The notes under the pieces were generated by a model that had not been told where the DNA came from, did not search any database, and worked only from the letters and a program-made list of their open reading frames with translations. This document shows, piece by piece, positions 27,322 through 35,595 of a DNA stretch of 64,000 nucleotides. The stretch's first letter is position 1, and each line of letters opens with the position of its first letter. This stretch comes from Gryllotalpicola protaetiae (GTDB taxonomy: Bacteria > Actinomycetota > Actinomycetes > Actinomycetales > Microbacteriaceae), in contig NZ_CP032624.1 in assembly GCF_003627055.1 (NCBI RefSeq), positions 62,001 through 126,000 of the forward strand, read 5' to 3'. A program made the translations under genes and the position numbers.

Positions 27322-27491
27322 ATGATCGAGGTTCGGCACGTTTCCAGGCGTTTCGGTGCACAGCAGGCGGTGACGGATCTCACCTTCACCGCGCGGCCGG
27401 GAGCAGTGACGGGATTCCTCGGGCCGAACGGCGCAGGCAAGACCACCACCATGCGCATGATCCTCGGACTGTCACGGCCAAGCAGCGGGGA
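27322..27491 (+). pseudogene. 5' stub of an ABC transporter ATPase gene
   Basis: The first 57 or so residues of an ABC-2-type ATPase: MIEVRHVSRRFGAQQAVTDL, then the Walker A FLGPNGAGKTTTMRMILGL, ending at RPSSGD. The gene has a good ribosome binding site (GGGAGG). After about 27491 homology stops: the frame stays open but is antisense to hepT and mntA. Signature motif, Walker B and switch His are all missing, so it is dead. No permease partner remains. Confidence 0.85.
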
Positions 27492-27756
27492 CCGCGAAGT
27501 AGCCGTGAGCTACCGCGTTGCGCATTTGATATGCGGAAGACAGCGGGAGTTCCGGATGCTCCGCGACAAAATCCGGGTGTCGAATCTGGATGCGTCGGCT
27601 GGCTTCACCGATGACCTCGAGGTTGCGGATGACCGCATCTTGTGTCCGCTCGTCAACGAAAAAGGCACTCTTGTCGAGGTCGCGCGTGTAGTCCTGAACG
27701 CGGTCAATCACGTCGCCGATGTGGCGAAGATAATCCGCAAGTCGCGGCGCGCTCAT
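27472..27756 (-). CDS. HepT-like RNase toxin, 3'-truncated
   Basis: A 94-residue HepT (DUF86) protein whose start overlaps the mntA stop as ATGA. The HEPN RNase motif RNAVAHGY (R-x4-H-x-Y) is present, but the chain ends five residues after GYFAV, where intact HepT has a further 20-30 residue helix. The last codons (PAAWP) are antisense to the ABC stub, so the end was replaced by recombination near 27490. Whether the shortened toxin folds is unknown. The Tyr in the motif is the residue AMPylated by MntA in characterised pairs. Confidence 0.8.
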   Translation of the reverse strand: MSAPRLADYLRHIGDVIDRVQDYTRDLDKSAFFVDERTQDAVIRNLEVIGEASRRIQIRHPDFVAEHPELPLSSAYQMRNAVAHGYFAVPAAWP

Positions 27757-28043
27757 ACGGGCACGGCTTCGGCGAGCACCCGCTCGCGGAACTCGGGCGG
27801 AAGCGCCTTGGGCGTCACAACGTCGACGGGAACGCCAAGCAGCCCGAGCAGCTCATGGCGGATGGCGCCAATATCGAACAGGGTCGTGTCATCGCCGGGG
27901 TCGATCAGGAGATCGAGATCGCTCTCCGCAGAATCCTCGCCACGGGCGGCGGACCCGAAGACCCGAGGATTGGAGGCGCGATGCGAGAGGACGACCGAAC
28001 GCACGGCGTCTCGATGCTCGGCCAGTGCAATCGACGGCCTCAT
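27753..28043 (-). CDS. MntA-like nucleotidyltransferase antitoxin
   Basis: A 96-residue minimal nucleotidyltransferase with the motif VFGSAARGEDSAESDLDLLID (GS-x9-DxD). Such proteins neutralise HepT by AMPylating its active-site Tyr. It is coupled to hepT by ATGA overlap, as in known mntA-hepT pairs. The pair sits in an eroded patch between mutM and smc. Confidence 0.85.
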   Translation of the reverse strand: MRPSIALAEHRDAVRSVVLSHRASNPRVFGSAARGEDSAESDLDLLIDPGDDTTLFDIGAIRHELLGLLGVPVDVVTPKALPPEFRERVLAEAVPV

Positions 28044-28107
28044 GCTTCAGACCTCCTCTCGACAATGATCGTCGCACAATCACTCGCGAGCCAGGACCGC
28101 GACGATG

Positions 28108-28977
28108 TCACCTGAGCCGCTGATCGCGCGGGCAGAAGTGCGAAGAGCGGTTCATGAACGAGACCCGCACGATGGGCGTGCCGCAGCGCGGGCACGGCGC
28201 GCCCTCGCGCCCGTAGGCGTTGAGCGAGTGCGCGAAGTAGCCCGCCTGACCGTTGACGTTGACATACTGGCTGTCGAAGCTCGTACCGCCCTCGGTGAGC
28301 GCCTTGGCGAGCACCAGCCGGATCTCGGCGAGCAGCAGCTTGGCCTTCGCGCGGCTCAGCGTGTTCGCCGGCTGCTCCGGGTGGATGCGCGCCGCCCACA
28401 GCGCCTCGTCTGCGTAGATGTTGCCGATGCCGCTGATCGCCCGCTGGTCGAGCAGCACCCGCTTGATCGCGCTGCTCTTGCGGGTGAGCGCGACGAGGAA
28501 AGCGCTGTCGTCGCACAGCGGGTCGAGCGGGTCGCGGGCGATGTGGGCCACCTGACCGGGCACCAGGTCGCCGGCATCCGCCGCCGTCAATTCGTCGAGC
28601 GCGAGCGAGCCGAAGGTGCGCTGGTCCCTGAAGAACACGGCGAGTTCATGCAATGACGGATGCGTGAGCTCGACGCGCACCCGCACGTGAGGCTCGTCCT
28701 GCGGGCGCGCCCACGACTCGCGCAGCAGCAGCTGGCCGGTCATTCCGAGGTGGGCCAACAGAGCCTCACCGTCGTCGAGCGGGATCCAGAGGAACTTCCC
28801 GCGCCGCTTCGGCGCCAACATCCGCCGCCCGAGCAGGCGGTCGGCGAACGAGCCGCGCGCGCGGTCGTGCCGCGTGATCGCCCGCTCGTCGAAGACGTCG
28901 ACCGCCGTGACAACGGCACCCGTCACTGCGGGGGCGAGTCCGAGGCGCACGACCTCGACTTCGGGGAGCTCAGGCAC
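28108..28977 (-). CDS. mutM: Formamidopyrimidine-DNA glycosylase
   Basis: Base excision enzyme for oxidised purines, 289 residues from the GTG at 28977. PELPEVEVVRLG at the N-terminus supplies the catalytic Pro2 and Glu3, and PKRRGKFLWIPL the conserved Lys. The H2TH region (ISGIGNIYADEALW) is intact. The C-terminal zinc finger starts CPRCG but ends FCPRDQ, so the fourth Cys ligand is Asp. The gene overlaps the rnc end by 8 nt. Confidence 0.94.
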   Translation of the reverse strand: MPELPEVEVVRLGLAPAVTGAVVTAVDVFDERAITRHDRARGSFADRLLGRRMLAPKRRGKFLWIPLDDGEALLAHLGMTGQLLLRESWARPQDEPHVRVRVELTHPSLHELAVFFRDQRTFGSLALDELTAADAGDLVPGQVAHIARDPLDPLCDDSAFLVALTRKSSAIKRVLLDQRAISGIGNIYADEALWAARIHPEQPANTLSRAKAKLLLAEIRLVLAKALTEGGTSFDSQYVNVNGQAGYFAHSLNAYGREGAPCPRCGTPIVRVSFMNRSSHFCPRDQRLR

Positions 28978-29704
28978 CGCCTGCCGAACCGCCCGTGTCG
29001 GTGGCCTGCGTCCAGGCGTCGAGGGCTGCGGCCATCTCCGCATGCTTCTTGCTCGTGCCCTCGCCATGGCCGGTCGCGAGCCCGGCGACCTTGACCGTCG
29101 CGCTGAAGAGCTTGGCGTGGTCGGGGCCCGTGCTCGCCACCTCGTAGACCGGCGCAGGCATGTGGCGCTCGTCGGCGAGCTCCTGAAGGGCGGTCTTCGG
29201 GTCGAGCGCGGCGCCGAACCGGGCCGGGTCGCTCATGAGCGGGCTGACCAGGCGCAGCACCAGTGCGGTCGCCGCGTCGGCGCCCGCGGAGAGATACGTC
29301 GCGCCGATGATCGCCTCGACGGTGTCCGCGAGGATCGAGACCTTCTGCCGACCGCCCGTGAGCTCTTCGCCGCGGCCGAGCCGCAGGAACTCGCCGAGGC
29401 CGAGCGCGCGCGCCACCTCGGCGAGGGCGACGCCCGAGACGACGGACGCACGGCGCTTCGCCAGCGCGCCCTCGTCGAGATCGGGGTTGTCGCGGTACAG
29501 GCGCACCGTGACCGCCTGCCCGAGAATCGAGTCGCCGAGGAACTCGAGGCGCTCGTTGTGCGGCAGCCCGCCGTTCTCGTACGCGAACGAGCGGTGTGTC
29601 AGGGCGAGCGTTAGCAGCTCGGGGTCGACGTCGACCCCCAAACGTGACTGAAGGGCGTCCAGTTCCGGACGCCCTTCAGATTCAAAGGTGTTGCCGCGTG
29701 GCAT
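28970..29704 (-). CDS. rnc: Ribonuclease III
   Basis: Double-strand RNA endonuclease of 244 residues that processes rRNA and mRNA. The signature NERLEFLGDSILGQAV and the late catalytic region ADTVEAIIGATYL are present. A dsRNA-binding domain occupies about 165-235 (DPKTALQELADERHMPAPVYEV, GHGEGTSKKHAEMAAALDAW). It lies between rpmF and mutM. Confidence 0.95.
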   Translation of the reverse strand: MPRGNTFESEGRPELDALQSRLGVDVDPELLTLALTHRSFAYENGGLPHNERLEFLGDSILGQAVTVRLYRDNPDLDEGALAKRRASVVSGVALAEVARALGLGEFLRLGRGEELTGGRQKVSILADTVEAIIGATYLSAGADAATALVLRLVSPLMSDPARFGAALDPKTALQELADERHMPAPVYEVASTGPDHAKLFSATVKVAGLATGHGEGTSKKHAEMAAALDAWTQATDTGGSAGGA

Positions 29705-29722
29705 TCACAGCCTCAATGGGCA

Positions 29723-29926
29723 CTACGCGTCTGCGACCTTGCGGCCCTTGTACTCCAGGTACAGCTCGGTGCCCTGCGAGTCGGTGACGACCTTCGCGCG
29801 GTGCGGGAGGCTGTAGGTCACTCGGCCGTTCTCGACGGTCTTGACGAGCGTGGGGACCTCTGCCTTCCACTGCGAGCGACGGCTACGCGTGTTGGAACGC
29901 GACTGCTTGCGCTTGGGAACAGCCAT
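29723..29926 (-). CDS. rpmF: 50S ribosomal protein L32, cysteine-free form
   Basis: 67 residues, [20 protein letters not shown], clear L32. The zinc-binding cysteines of the C+ form are absent ([17 protein letters not shown]), as in zinc-independent C- paralogues. It follows yceD by overlap, the universal bacterial arrangement, and precedes rnc. Confidence 0.95.
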   Translation of the reverse strand: MAVPKRKQSRSNTRSRRSQWKAEVPTLVKTVENGRVTYSLPHRAKVVTDSQGTELYLEYKGRKVADA

Positions 29927-29928
29927 GG

Positions 29929-30489
29929 CTATCTCTCTTCTGTGTCGGTGCCGGTGGTGCCGGCTTCGGTGTCTTCGGAAGCTCGGAAATCCGCAAGCGC
30001 AGCCCAACGGGGGTCTGTGTTTTCACGGGGCTCGCGGTCCGGGTGATCCGCCAACCGCTCACCGGTCTCAGGGTCGAGACCAGGGCAGTCGGGGCGACAC
30101 ACCGGCTGGAATGGCAGTGACAGCACCACCGAATCCCTGACCAGAGGTTCAAGATCCACGTGGTCGTCGTGAACCTCGAAGTCAAAAGCTTCGTCGCTAG
30201 TGTACGCGAACAGTTCTTGGAAATCGACTTGGACGCGCTCGGCCACGTCGGTCAGGCAGCGCACGCACTGCCCTTCGGCGGTCGTGTCGACCTCGCCGGA
30301 GGCGAGGATGCCGTCGTGCAGCACCTCGAGCCGTAGGTCGATCTGCACCGGCGCGCCGGCCTGCACGGCGATCATGCCCTCCCCCAGCTTCTCAGGGGCG
30401 GCGAAGTCCAGCGCCAGCTCCTTGCTCTGCCCAGGCTGGTGAACAAGATCGAAGACGGCGACCGAGTAGGGATTCTTGGCGGCGCTCAC
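29929..30489 (-). CDS. yceD: YceD family (DUF177) protein
   Basis: A 186-residue member of the DUF177 family, linked to 23S rRNA maturation. The CVRCLTDV and [16 protein letters not shown] motifs (two Cys pairs, possible metal site) are typical. The GTG start overlaps the tgpA stop as GTGA. TATGAT lies 8 nt before the GTG within the end of tgpA and may be an internal leaderless promoter. Confidence 0.93.
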   Translation of the reverse strand: MSAAKNPYSVAVFDLVHQPGQSKELALDFAAPEKLGEGMIAVQAGAPVQIDLRLEVLHDGILASGEVDTTAEGQCVRCLTDVAERVQVDFQELFAYTSDEAFDFEVHDDHVDLEPLVRDSVVLSLPFQPVCRPDCPGLDPETGERLADHPDREPRENTDPRWAALADFRASEDTEAGTTGTDTEER

Positions 30490-32792
30490 AACCTTCGATC
30501 ATACGTCGAGGCGCGCACCGCCGCCCGCCCGCGGTCGCCGATGGCAGTGAGCAGGGAGCGCGGGGCGACCGTCGCGATCAGCCGCGTCGTCCAGTGGCGG
30601 GACGCGCGCATCGCCGCGGTGACGCTGACGGTCTTGTCCGCGAGCTCGAAGTAACGGCCCCACGGACGCGGCGGCCCGAACTCGGTGAGCTCGACCTGGG
30701 CGAGGATGTCGTCGAGGTCGCGCCGGTGCGCGGCATCCGGATGCCAGTCGGAGCGCAACCGCTCGGCGAACGCGCGCGGCGTCTCGGTCGGCGACGCCGC
30801 GAACCCGAGGTCCTGCGCGGTGTCGCGGATCTCGGCCCACGCGACGTCGGGCAGAGCACCCTCCTCGCGCAGTCTGGTGAGGCGGCCGCGGCGGCGGATG
30901 AGGCGCGCGAGGCCCGGCGCGGCGAGGACAGCCAGCAGAATCAGGATGCCGAGCTCGAGCTGCACCCCGTTGCGCGCCGCGACGGCGTTCGTGCTCGTCG
31001 CCGCCTGCTCGTTCGGCAGAGCGCGGGGGCTGAGGGTCGGCGTCGGCGCGGCGCTCGCGCTGGTGGTCTGCTGCGGGGAGCTCGTCGGCGAGCCGTCCGG
31101 CGTGGTCGCCAGCGTGTACGACGGCGCGGCGCCGCGGCTCACCGTCGGCTCGAAGTTCAGCCAGCCGACGCCGGGGAAGTACAGCTGCGGCCAGGCGTGC
31201 AGGTCACTGGAATCCACCTGGTAGGTGACCTGCTTCCCCTTGGCGCCGACCGGCGTGCCGGGCAGATAGCCGATCGCGATGCGGCTCGGGATGCCGAGCA
31301 CACGGGCGAGCACCGCCATCGCGCTGGCGAAGTGCACGCAGTACCCCTCGCGCACCTGCAGGAACTTCGCGATGACGGCGAGGCTCGCACCGTCGACCGT
31401 GTCGGGCGAGTCCGTCGAGTAGGTGAAGTCGTTGATCGAGCTCTGGAAGTACTGCTGGATCGCGAGCGCGATGTCGAACTCGTTCGGCGACGCGGCGCCC
31501 GCGGCGATCTCGTTCGCGGTGTCGGTGATGATCGAGGGGACGTCCCGTGGCAGCTCGAGATCGCTCCGCACCGCGGACAGATCCTCGCCGCCGAGGGACG
31601 CCGCAGACGCGATCTGAGCGGGCGTCGGCTCGAGGTCGAGGCTCGTCGTCGTGTAGTGCTGTCCGCTCAGCACGCCACCGGGGGCGAAGATCGTCAGATC
31701 GTTGTCCTGGAAGTTGCTCTGCGCCTGCAGCCCGGCGACCTTCCTGGCCGGGTAGGGCGCGGGAACCCAGCTGGTGCGCAGGTTCTGAACGCTGATCTTC
31801 GTCGTGACGGTGTGCGCCGAACCGCCGAGGTCGGTGGTGAGCCCCGGCGTGCCGGTGATCCCGGTGCCACCCGCCAGGGGGGTGATGTGCCCCGGCGTGT
31901 GCGCCCAGTCGGTGCCGCGGATGTCGTCGAGTGTGGTCAGCTGCAGATACTCGGGCGTTGTGCTGGCCGTCGTGTACTGCAGCACGTCGACCGGGGTCGG
32001 CCGCCGCAGGTCGGCGCCGAGGTCGACGAGCGGGTTGACGGTGTCGCCGACCGACACCGGGCCGGCCGGTGCGACGCGCCCCTGCTCGACGAAGCCCGGC
32101 GCAGTGGCTGCGATGATCAACGCGATCAGGGTGGCGGACGCCCCGACCGAGAGCGCCACCGTCGACGCGCCGCGAGACCCGAAGCGCAGGCGCCCGTCTG
32201 CGGCCAGCAGGACGAGCCAGGCGGCGGCGGCGCCGCCGAGGGCGATCAGGCTGAGGCCGCTCGGCTGCAGGATCGCCGGGACGATGAGCACGCCGCCGAC
32301 CACAACGGCCGTCACCGCGGGGATGCGCAGCACGACCGCGATCAGATCGAGCAGGATCGTCAGGGCCCCGCCGAACACGACGACGAAGAAGATCAGCTCG
32401 GGCAGCGGCTCGGCCGGCGTGTGCTGGCTCTGGATCGCGAACGCCGCCTCCTGGAAGAGCAGCCCGATGCCGTGGACCGACTCGCGAGTGGGGATCAGCC
32501 CGAGAACGGCCTGGCGTGGCACATAGACGAGCTGGATCAGCAGGCCGAACACCACGACGTCGACGATCAGCGCAGCCCACGCCCGCACCCCGACGCTGCG
32601 CAGTGCAGCGGAGAGCACGAGCAGCAGCGCGGAGGTGCCGACGAGCGCGAACCACCAGCCGCCGCCCTGGATCAGCCCGACGAGCGCGATGCTGCACGCG
32701 ATCACCTCGAGGAACAGACCCAGCGAGACGTTCCACGACCCCCGGGTCGCGACGAGCGGCCCGGTGAGACGGCTCTGGCGGCGGTCAAGCAT
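30486..32792 (-). CDS. TgpA-like transglutaminase domain membrane protein
   Basis: 768 residues. The N-terminal third holds several transmembrane helices (residues 20-225), followed by an extracytoplasmic part with a transglutaminase-like domain. The Cys is in REGYCVHFASAMAVLARVLGIPSR, the His in DLHAWPQLYFPG, and the third position reads NFEPT. A Thr/Ser/Pro-rich stretch, one more helix and a cytoplasmic DUF4129-like tail follow. It forms the common moxR-DUF58-tgpA operon, of unsettled role in envelope or secretion biology. Confidence 0.9.
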   Translation of the reverse strand: MLDRRQSRLTGPLVATRGSWNVSLGLFLEVIACSIALVGLIQGGGWWFALVGTSALLLVLSAALRSVGVRAWAALIVDVVVFGLLIQLVYVPRQAVLGLIPTRESVHGIGLLFQEAAFAIQSQHTPAEPLPELIFFVVVFGGALTILLDLIAVVLRIPAVTAVVVGGVLIVPAILQPSGLSLIALGGAAAAWLVLLAADGRLRFGSRGASTVALSVGASATLIALIIAATAPGFVEQGRVAPAGPVSVGDTVNPLVDLGADLRRPTPVDVLQYTTASTTPEYLQLTTLDDIRGTDWAHTPGHITPLAGGTGITGTPGLTTDLGGSAHTVTTKISVQNLRTSWVPAPYPARKVAGLQAQSNFQDNDLTIFAPGGVLSGQHYTTTSLDLEPTPAQIASAASLGGEDLSAVRSDLELPRDVPSIITDTANEIAAGAASPNEFDIALAIQQYFQSSINDFTYSTDSPDTVDGASLAVIAKFLQVREGYCVHFASAMAVLARVLGIPSRIAIGYLPGTPVGAKGKQVTYQVDSSDLHAWPQLYFPGVGWLNFEPTVSRGAAPSYTLATTPDGSPTSSPQQTTSASAAPTPTLSPRALPNEQAATSTNAVAARNGVQLELGILILLAVLAAPGLARLIRRRGRLTRLREEGALPDVAWAEIRDTAQDLGFAASPTETPRAFAERLRSDWHPDAAHRRDLDDILAQVELTEFGPPRPWGRYFELADKTVSVTAAMRASRHWTTRLIATVAPRSLLTAIGDRGRAAVRASTYDRRL

Positions 32793-34056
32793 CGCGCGCC
32801 CCCGCGAGTCGGCGCGACGCGTGCAGCTGCGCCGCCATGGCGAGCGACCACGCGGTCGCGGCATCCGTCTTCGCATCGGTGTCGACGCACACCCAGCCGG
32901 AACGCTCGAGCTGCTCGCGCGCAGTGCGCGCCGCCGGCGTCATGAGGAACGCGATCGCCGGAGACGCGTAGCGGCGCAGCGGGGCGAGCTCTGCCCAGAG
33001 CCCGGGGTCGCCGTCGACCAGGAGAAGGAACGTCGGGGCCGCTGCACGGCCTGCCCGAAGCGCCACGGCGAGCCGGCCCGTCACATCGCCGCCGCTGCCG
33101 CGCGTCTGCTCGACACCCGCGAGCTGGCCGACGAGCAGCTGGTCGCCGCCCGGCAGCTCATAGCTTCCGCTCAGCTGCCGGCCGCCGGTCTCGTGCACGC
33201 CGACGAGATAGCCGAGGCCGAGCAGGTGCGAGGCGACGGATGCCGCGAGCTCGACCGCCCGCTCGAAGGCGAGGTCGTCGCCCGCATGCTCGCGGAGCGT
33301 GTCGAGCAGCAGCCACGCCTCGGGGTTGCTGAGCTGCTCCTCCTGCCGGACCATCAGGCGATCGAGCCGGGCGGTGGCGCGCCACTGCACGCGCCGCAGA
33401 GCGTCGCCCGGTCGGTACTCGCGCGGAATCACCTCATCGGTGCTCGGGATCGAGTGCCGCACGAGCTCGGGGTCGGTGCCCTCGCCGCGAGCCTCGTCGG
33501 CGCTGCTCCGGCCCAGCAGGCTGACGCGGGGCGTCACGAGCAGCATCTTCGAATCGCCGACGAGGTAGCCGCCGCGGGCGAGCCCGAACGGGTCGGTGCG
33601 GATCACGCGCAGCGGGCCGAGCAGGTAGGCGCCGCGCCGGCGGGTGCGAGCGGTGTAGCGCAGGGTGACGGCATCGGCGCCGTGCGCACCCCCTGCGCCG
33701 CCTCGGGCGGCGAGCGAGGCCAGCATGCGCGCGGACGGCCCGGCGAAGCCCGCAGGAAGCTCGTCGACCCACCACATCGCAGACGTCGCGCGCGCAGAGA
33801 CGTTGCGCACGTCGAGCCGGACCTGCACCTGCTCCCCCGCCGCCACTGCGCCAGGCGAGTAGGTGCGGATCACCGTGAGCCACGGGCGATCGAGGGCGAC
33901 CGCGATCATCGCCGCGAGCGGCGCGATCGTGAGCAACAACCCGGCGAACAGCAGGTCGACGCGGCCGAACCAGCCCGCAGAGCCCAGCAGCGCGACCCCG
34001 CACGCGCCGACGAACCAGCCGCGCAGTGTCGGCATCGGGCGGGACTGCACGGCCAT
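32785..34056 (-). CDS. DUF58 domain-containing protein
   Basis: 423 residues with two N-terminal transmembrane helices (about 9-52), then a long cytoplasmic part with the DUF58 signature RHSIPSTDEVIPREYRPGDALRRVQWRATARLDRLMVRQEE. A vWA-like fold follows. It lies between moxR (7-nt gap) and tgpA (8-nt overlap), so it is one transcription unit. A start seven codons later is also possible. Confidence 0.9.
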   Translation of the reverse strand: MAVQSRPMPTLRGWFVGACGVALLGSAGWFGRVDLLFAGLLLTIAPLAAMIAVALDRPWLTVIRTYSPGAVAAGEQVQVRLDVRNVSARATSAMWWVDELPAGFAGPSARMLASLAARGGAGGAHGADAVTLRYTARTRRRGAYLLGPLRVIRTDPFGLARGGYLVGDSKMLLVTPRVSLLGRSSADEARGEGTDPELVRHSIPSTDEVIPREYRPGDALRRVQWRATARLDRLMVRQEEQLSNPEAWLLLDTLREHAGDDLAFERAVELAASVASHLLGLGYLVGVHETGGRQLSGSYELPGGDQLLVGQLAGVEQTRGSGGDVTGRLAVALRAGRAAAPTFLLLVDGDPGLWAELAPLRRYASPAIAFLMTPAARTAREQLERSGWVCVDTDAKTDAATAWSLAMAAQLHASRRLAGARDA

Positions 34057-34063
34057 GCGGCGC

Positions 34064-35071
34064 CTAGCGGCCGGACGGCACGGGTGTCGCCGCCACGATG
34101 CGCTGCACGACCTCGGCGACGAGCGCCGTCGTCTCGTGCTGCTTCCCGAGCGCGCGGCTCGTCGGCAGCAGGCGGTGGCCGAGCACCGGCACCGCGAGCT
34201 CGTCGATGTCGTCGGGCAGCACGAACTCGCGCCCGGCGATCGCCGCTCGGGCCTTCGCAGCCCGAACGAGCTGCAGGGTGGCGCGGGGGCTCGCGCCCAG
34301 CCGGATGTCCTGGTCGTCACGCGTCGCACGAGCGATCGCGACGGCGTACTGCTTGACCGCGGCCGAGGTGAACACGGCGCGCACGCCTGCCATCATCTGC
34401 CGCAGGGTGTCGAGGCCGACCACGGGCTCGAGAGACTCGATCGGGTTGACGGTGTCGCGCGCGCCCAGCATCTCGACCTCGCTCGCGGCATCCGGGTAGC
34501 CCATCGCGATGCGTGCCATGAACCGGTCGCGCTGCGCCTCCGGCAGTGCGTAGGTGCCCTCCATCTCGACCGGGTTCTGCGTCGCGACCACGATGAAGGG
34601 GCGCGCGAGGCGGTAGGTGCCGCCGTCGACGGAGACCTGTCGCTCCTCCATCGCCTCGAGCAGCGCCGACTGCGTCTTCGGGCTCGCCCGGTTGATCTCG
34701 TCGCCGATGACGATGTTCGCGAACACCGAGCCCGGCTTGAACTCGAACTCGCGGGTCGCCTGGTTGAAGACGCTGACGCCCGTCACGTCGCTCGGCAGCA
34801 GGTCAGGGGTGAACTGGATGCGGCTGATCGTGCCGTCGACCGCCTTGGCGAGCGATCGCGCGAGCATGGTCTTGCCGACGCCTGGGACGTCCTCGATGAG
34901 CAGGTGCCCCTCGGCCAGCAGCACAGTGAGGGCGGTGACCACCTGGTCGTGTTTGCCGTCGATGACGTGCTCGATGCTCTCGATGATGTGCCCGGCGACC
35001 TCGGCGAGCTCGGTCGTGTCGATCGACTCCGCCTGCTCGGGCGCCGCCGCCGGCGTCGGGATCGTCGTCAT
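34064..35071 (-). CDS. MoxR family AAA ATPase
   Basis: 335 residues. Walker A is [19 protein letters not shown], Walker B is [21 protein letters not shown], sensor [22 protein letters not shown]. MoxR ATPases act as chaperones with vWA/DUF58 partners. The ATG overlaps the coaD stop (ATGA). Confidence 0.93.
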   Translation of the reverse strand: MTTIPTPAAAPEQAESIDTTELAEVAGHIIESIEHVIDGKHDQVVTALTVLLAEGHLLIEDVPGVGKTMLARSLAKAVDGTISRIQFTPDLLPSDVTGVSVFNQATREFEFKPGSVFANIVIGDEINRASPKTQSALLEAMEERQVSVDGGTYRLARPFIVVATQNPVEMEGTYALPEAQRDRFMARIAMGYPDAASEVEMLGARDTVNPIESLEPVVGLDTLRQMMAGVRAVFTSAAVKQYAVAIARATRDDQDIRLGASPRATLQLVRAAKARAAIAGREFVLPDDIDELAVPVLGHRLLPTSRALGKQHETTALVAEVVQRIVAATPVPSGR

Positions 35072-35553
35072 CGCGCACGCACCGCGCGGAGGACGGACTC
35101 TGGCACGTACGGGCTGACGTCCCCGCCGAGCCCGATGACCTGGCGCACCAGGGTGCTCGACACCTGGGCGTTCTGCGGTTTGGGCAGCACGAAGACGGTC
35201 TCGACGCCCGCCAGGTGCTCGTTCACGATGGCCATAGGAGTCTCATACACCAGATCGGTGTGCGATCGGAGGCCCTTTACGAGGGCGGTCGCCCCCACCT
35301 GGGTGCAGTAGTCGGCGAGGAGCCCCGCCGACCACTGGGCCACTTCGATGTGGCCGGTCAGCCCGGCATCCGCCACGGCCTGCTCGATCGCGGTGACGCG
35401 CTCGTCGGCGCTCAGCAGCCCGCCCGGCTTCTCAGGGTTGTGGACGACGAGCACGTGGACGCTGTCGAAGAGCCGCGCGGCGCGTTCGATGACGTCGAGA
35501 TGCCCCAGGGTGACCGGGTCGAATGAGCCCGGTACGACGGCGAGCCTGCTCAT
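35068..35553 (-). CDS. coaD: Phosphopantetheine adenylyltransferase
   Basis: Penultimate step of coenzyme A synthesis: 4'-phosphopantetheine plus ATP to dephospho-CoA. Its 161 residues match the usual length. The (T/H)xGH site is in [18 protein letters not shown] and the late box is [28 protein letters not shown] box is 8 nt before the ATG, so it may be leaderless and head the moxR-DUF58-tgpA-yceD-rpmF-rnc-mutM run. Confidence 0.95.
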   Translation of the reverse strand: MSRLAVVPGSFDPVTLGHLDVIERAARLFDSVHVLVVHNPEKPGGLLSADERVTAIEQAVADAGLTGHIEVAQWSAGLLADYCTQVGATALVKGLRSHTDLVYETPMAIVNEHLAGVETVFVLPKPQNAQVSSTLVRQVIGLGGDVSPYVPESVLRAVRAR

Positions 35554-35561
35554 AGGGTTTC

Positions 35562-35567
35562 AGCCTA
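35562..35567 (-). promoter_or_regulatory. Leaderless-type -10 box of coaD
   Basis: TAGGCT on the minus strand, 8 nt before the coaD start, with no ribosome binding site between. It lies in the 42-nt gap after recG. Confidence 0.4.
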
Positions 35568-35595
35568 ACCGGGCAAGGGCGCCTGTGAGCGGTAC

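Noticed and set aside
27492-28068. Continuation of the ABC-ATPase frame to 28068
   Set aside because: Open but antisense to hepT and mntA, with no ABC motifs after Walker A.
30594-32945. A 783-codon plus-strand frame
   Set aside because: Antisense to tgpA, composition of a shadow frame.
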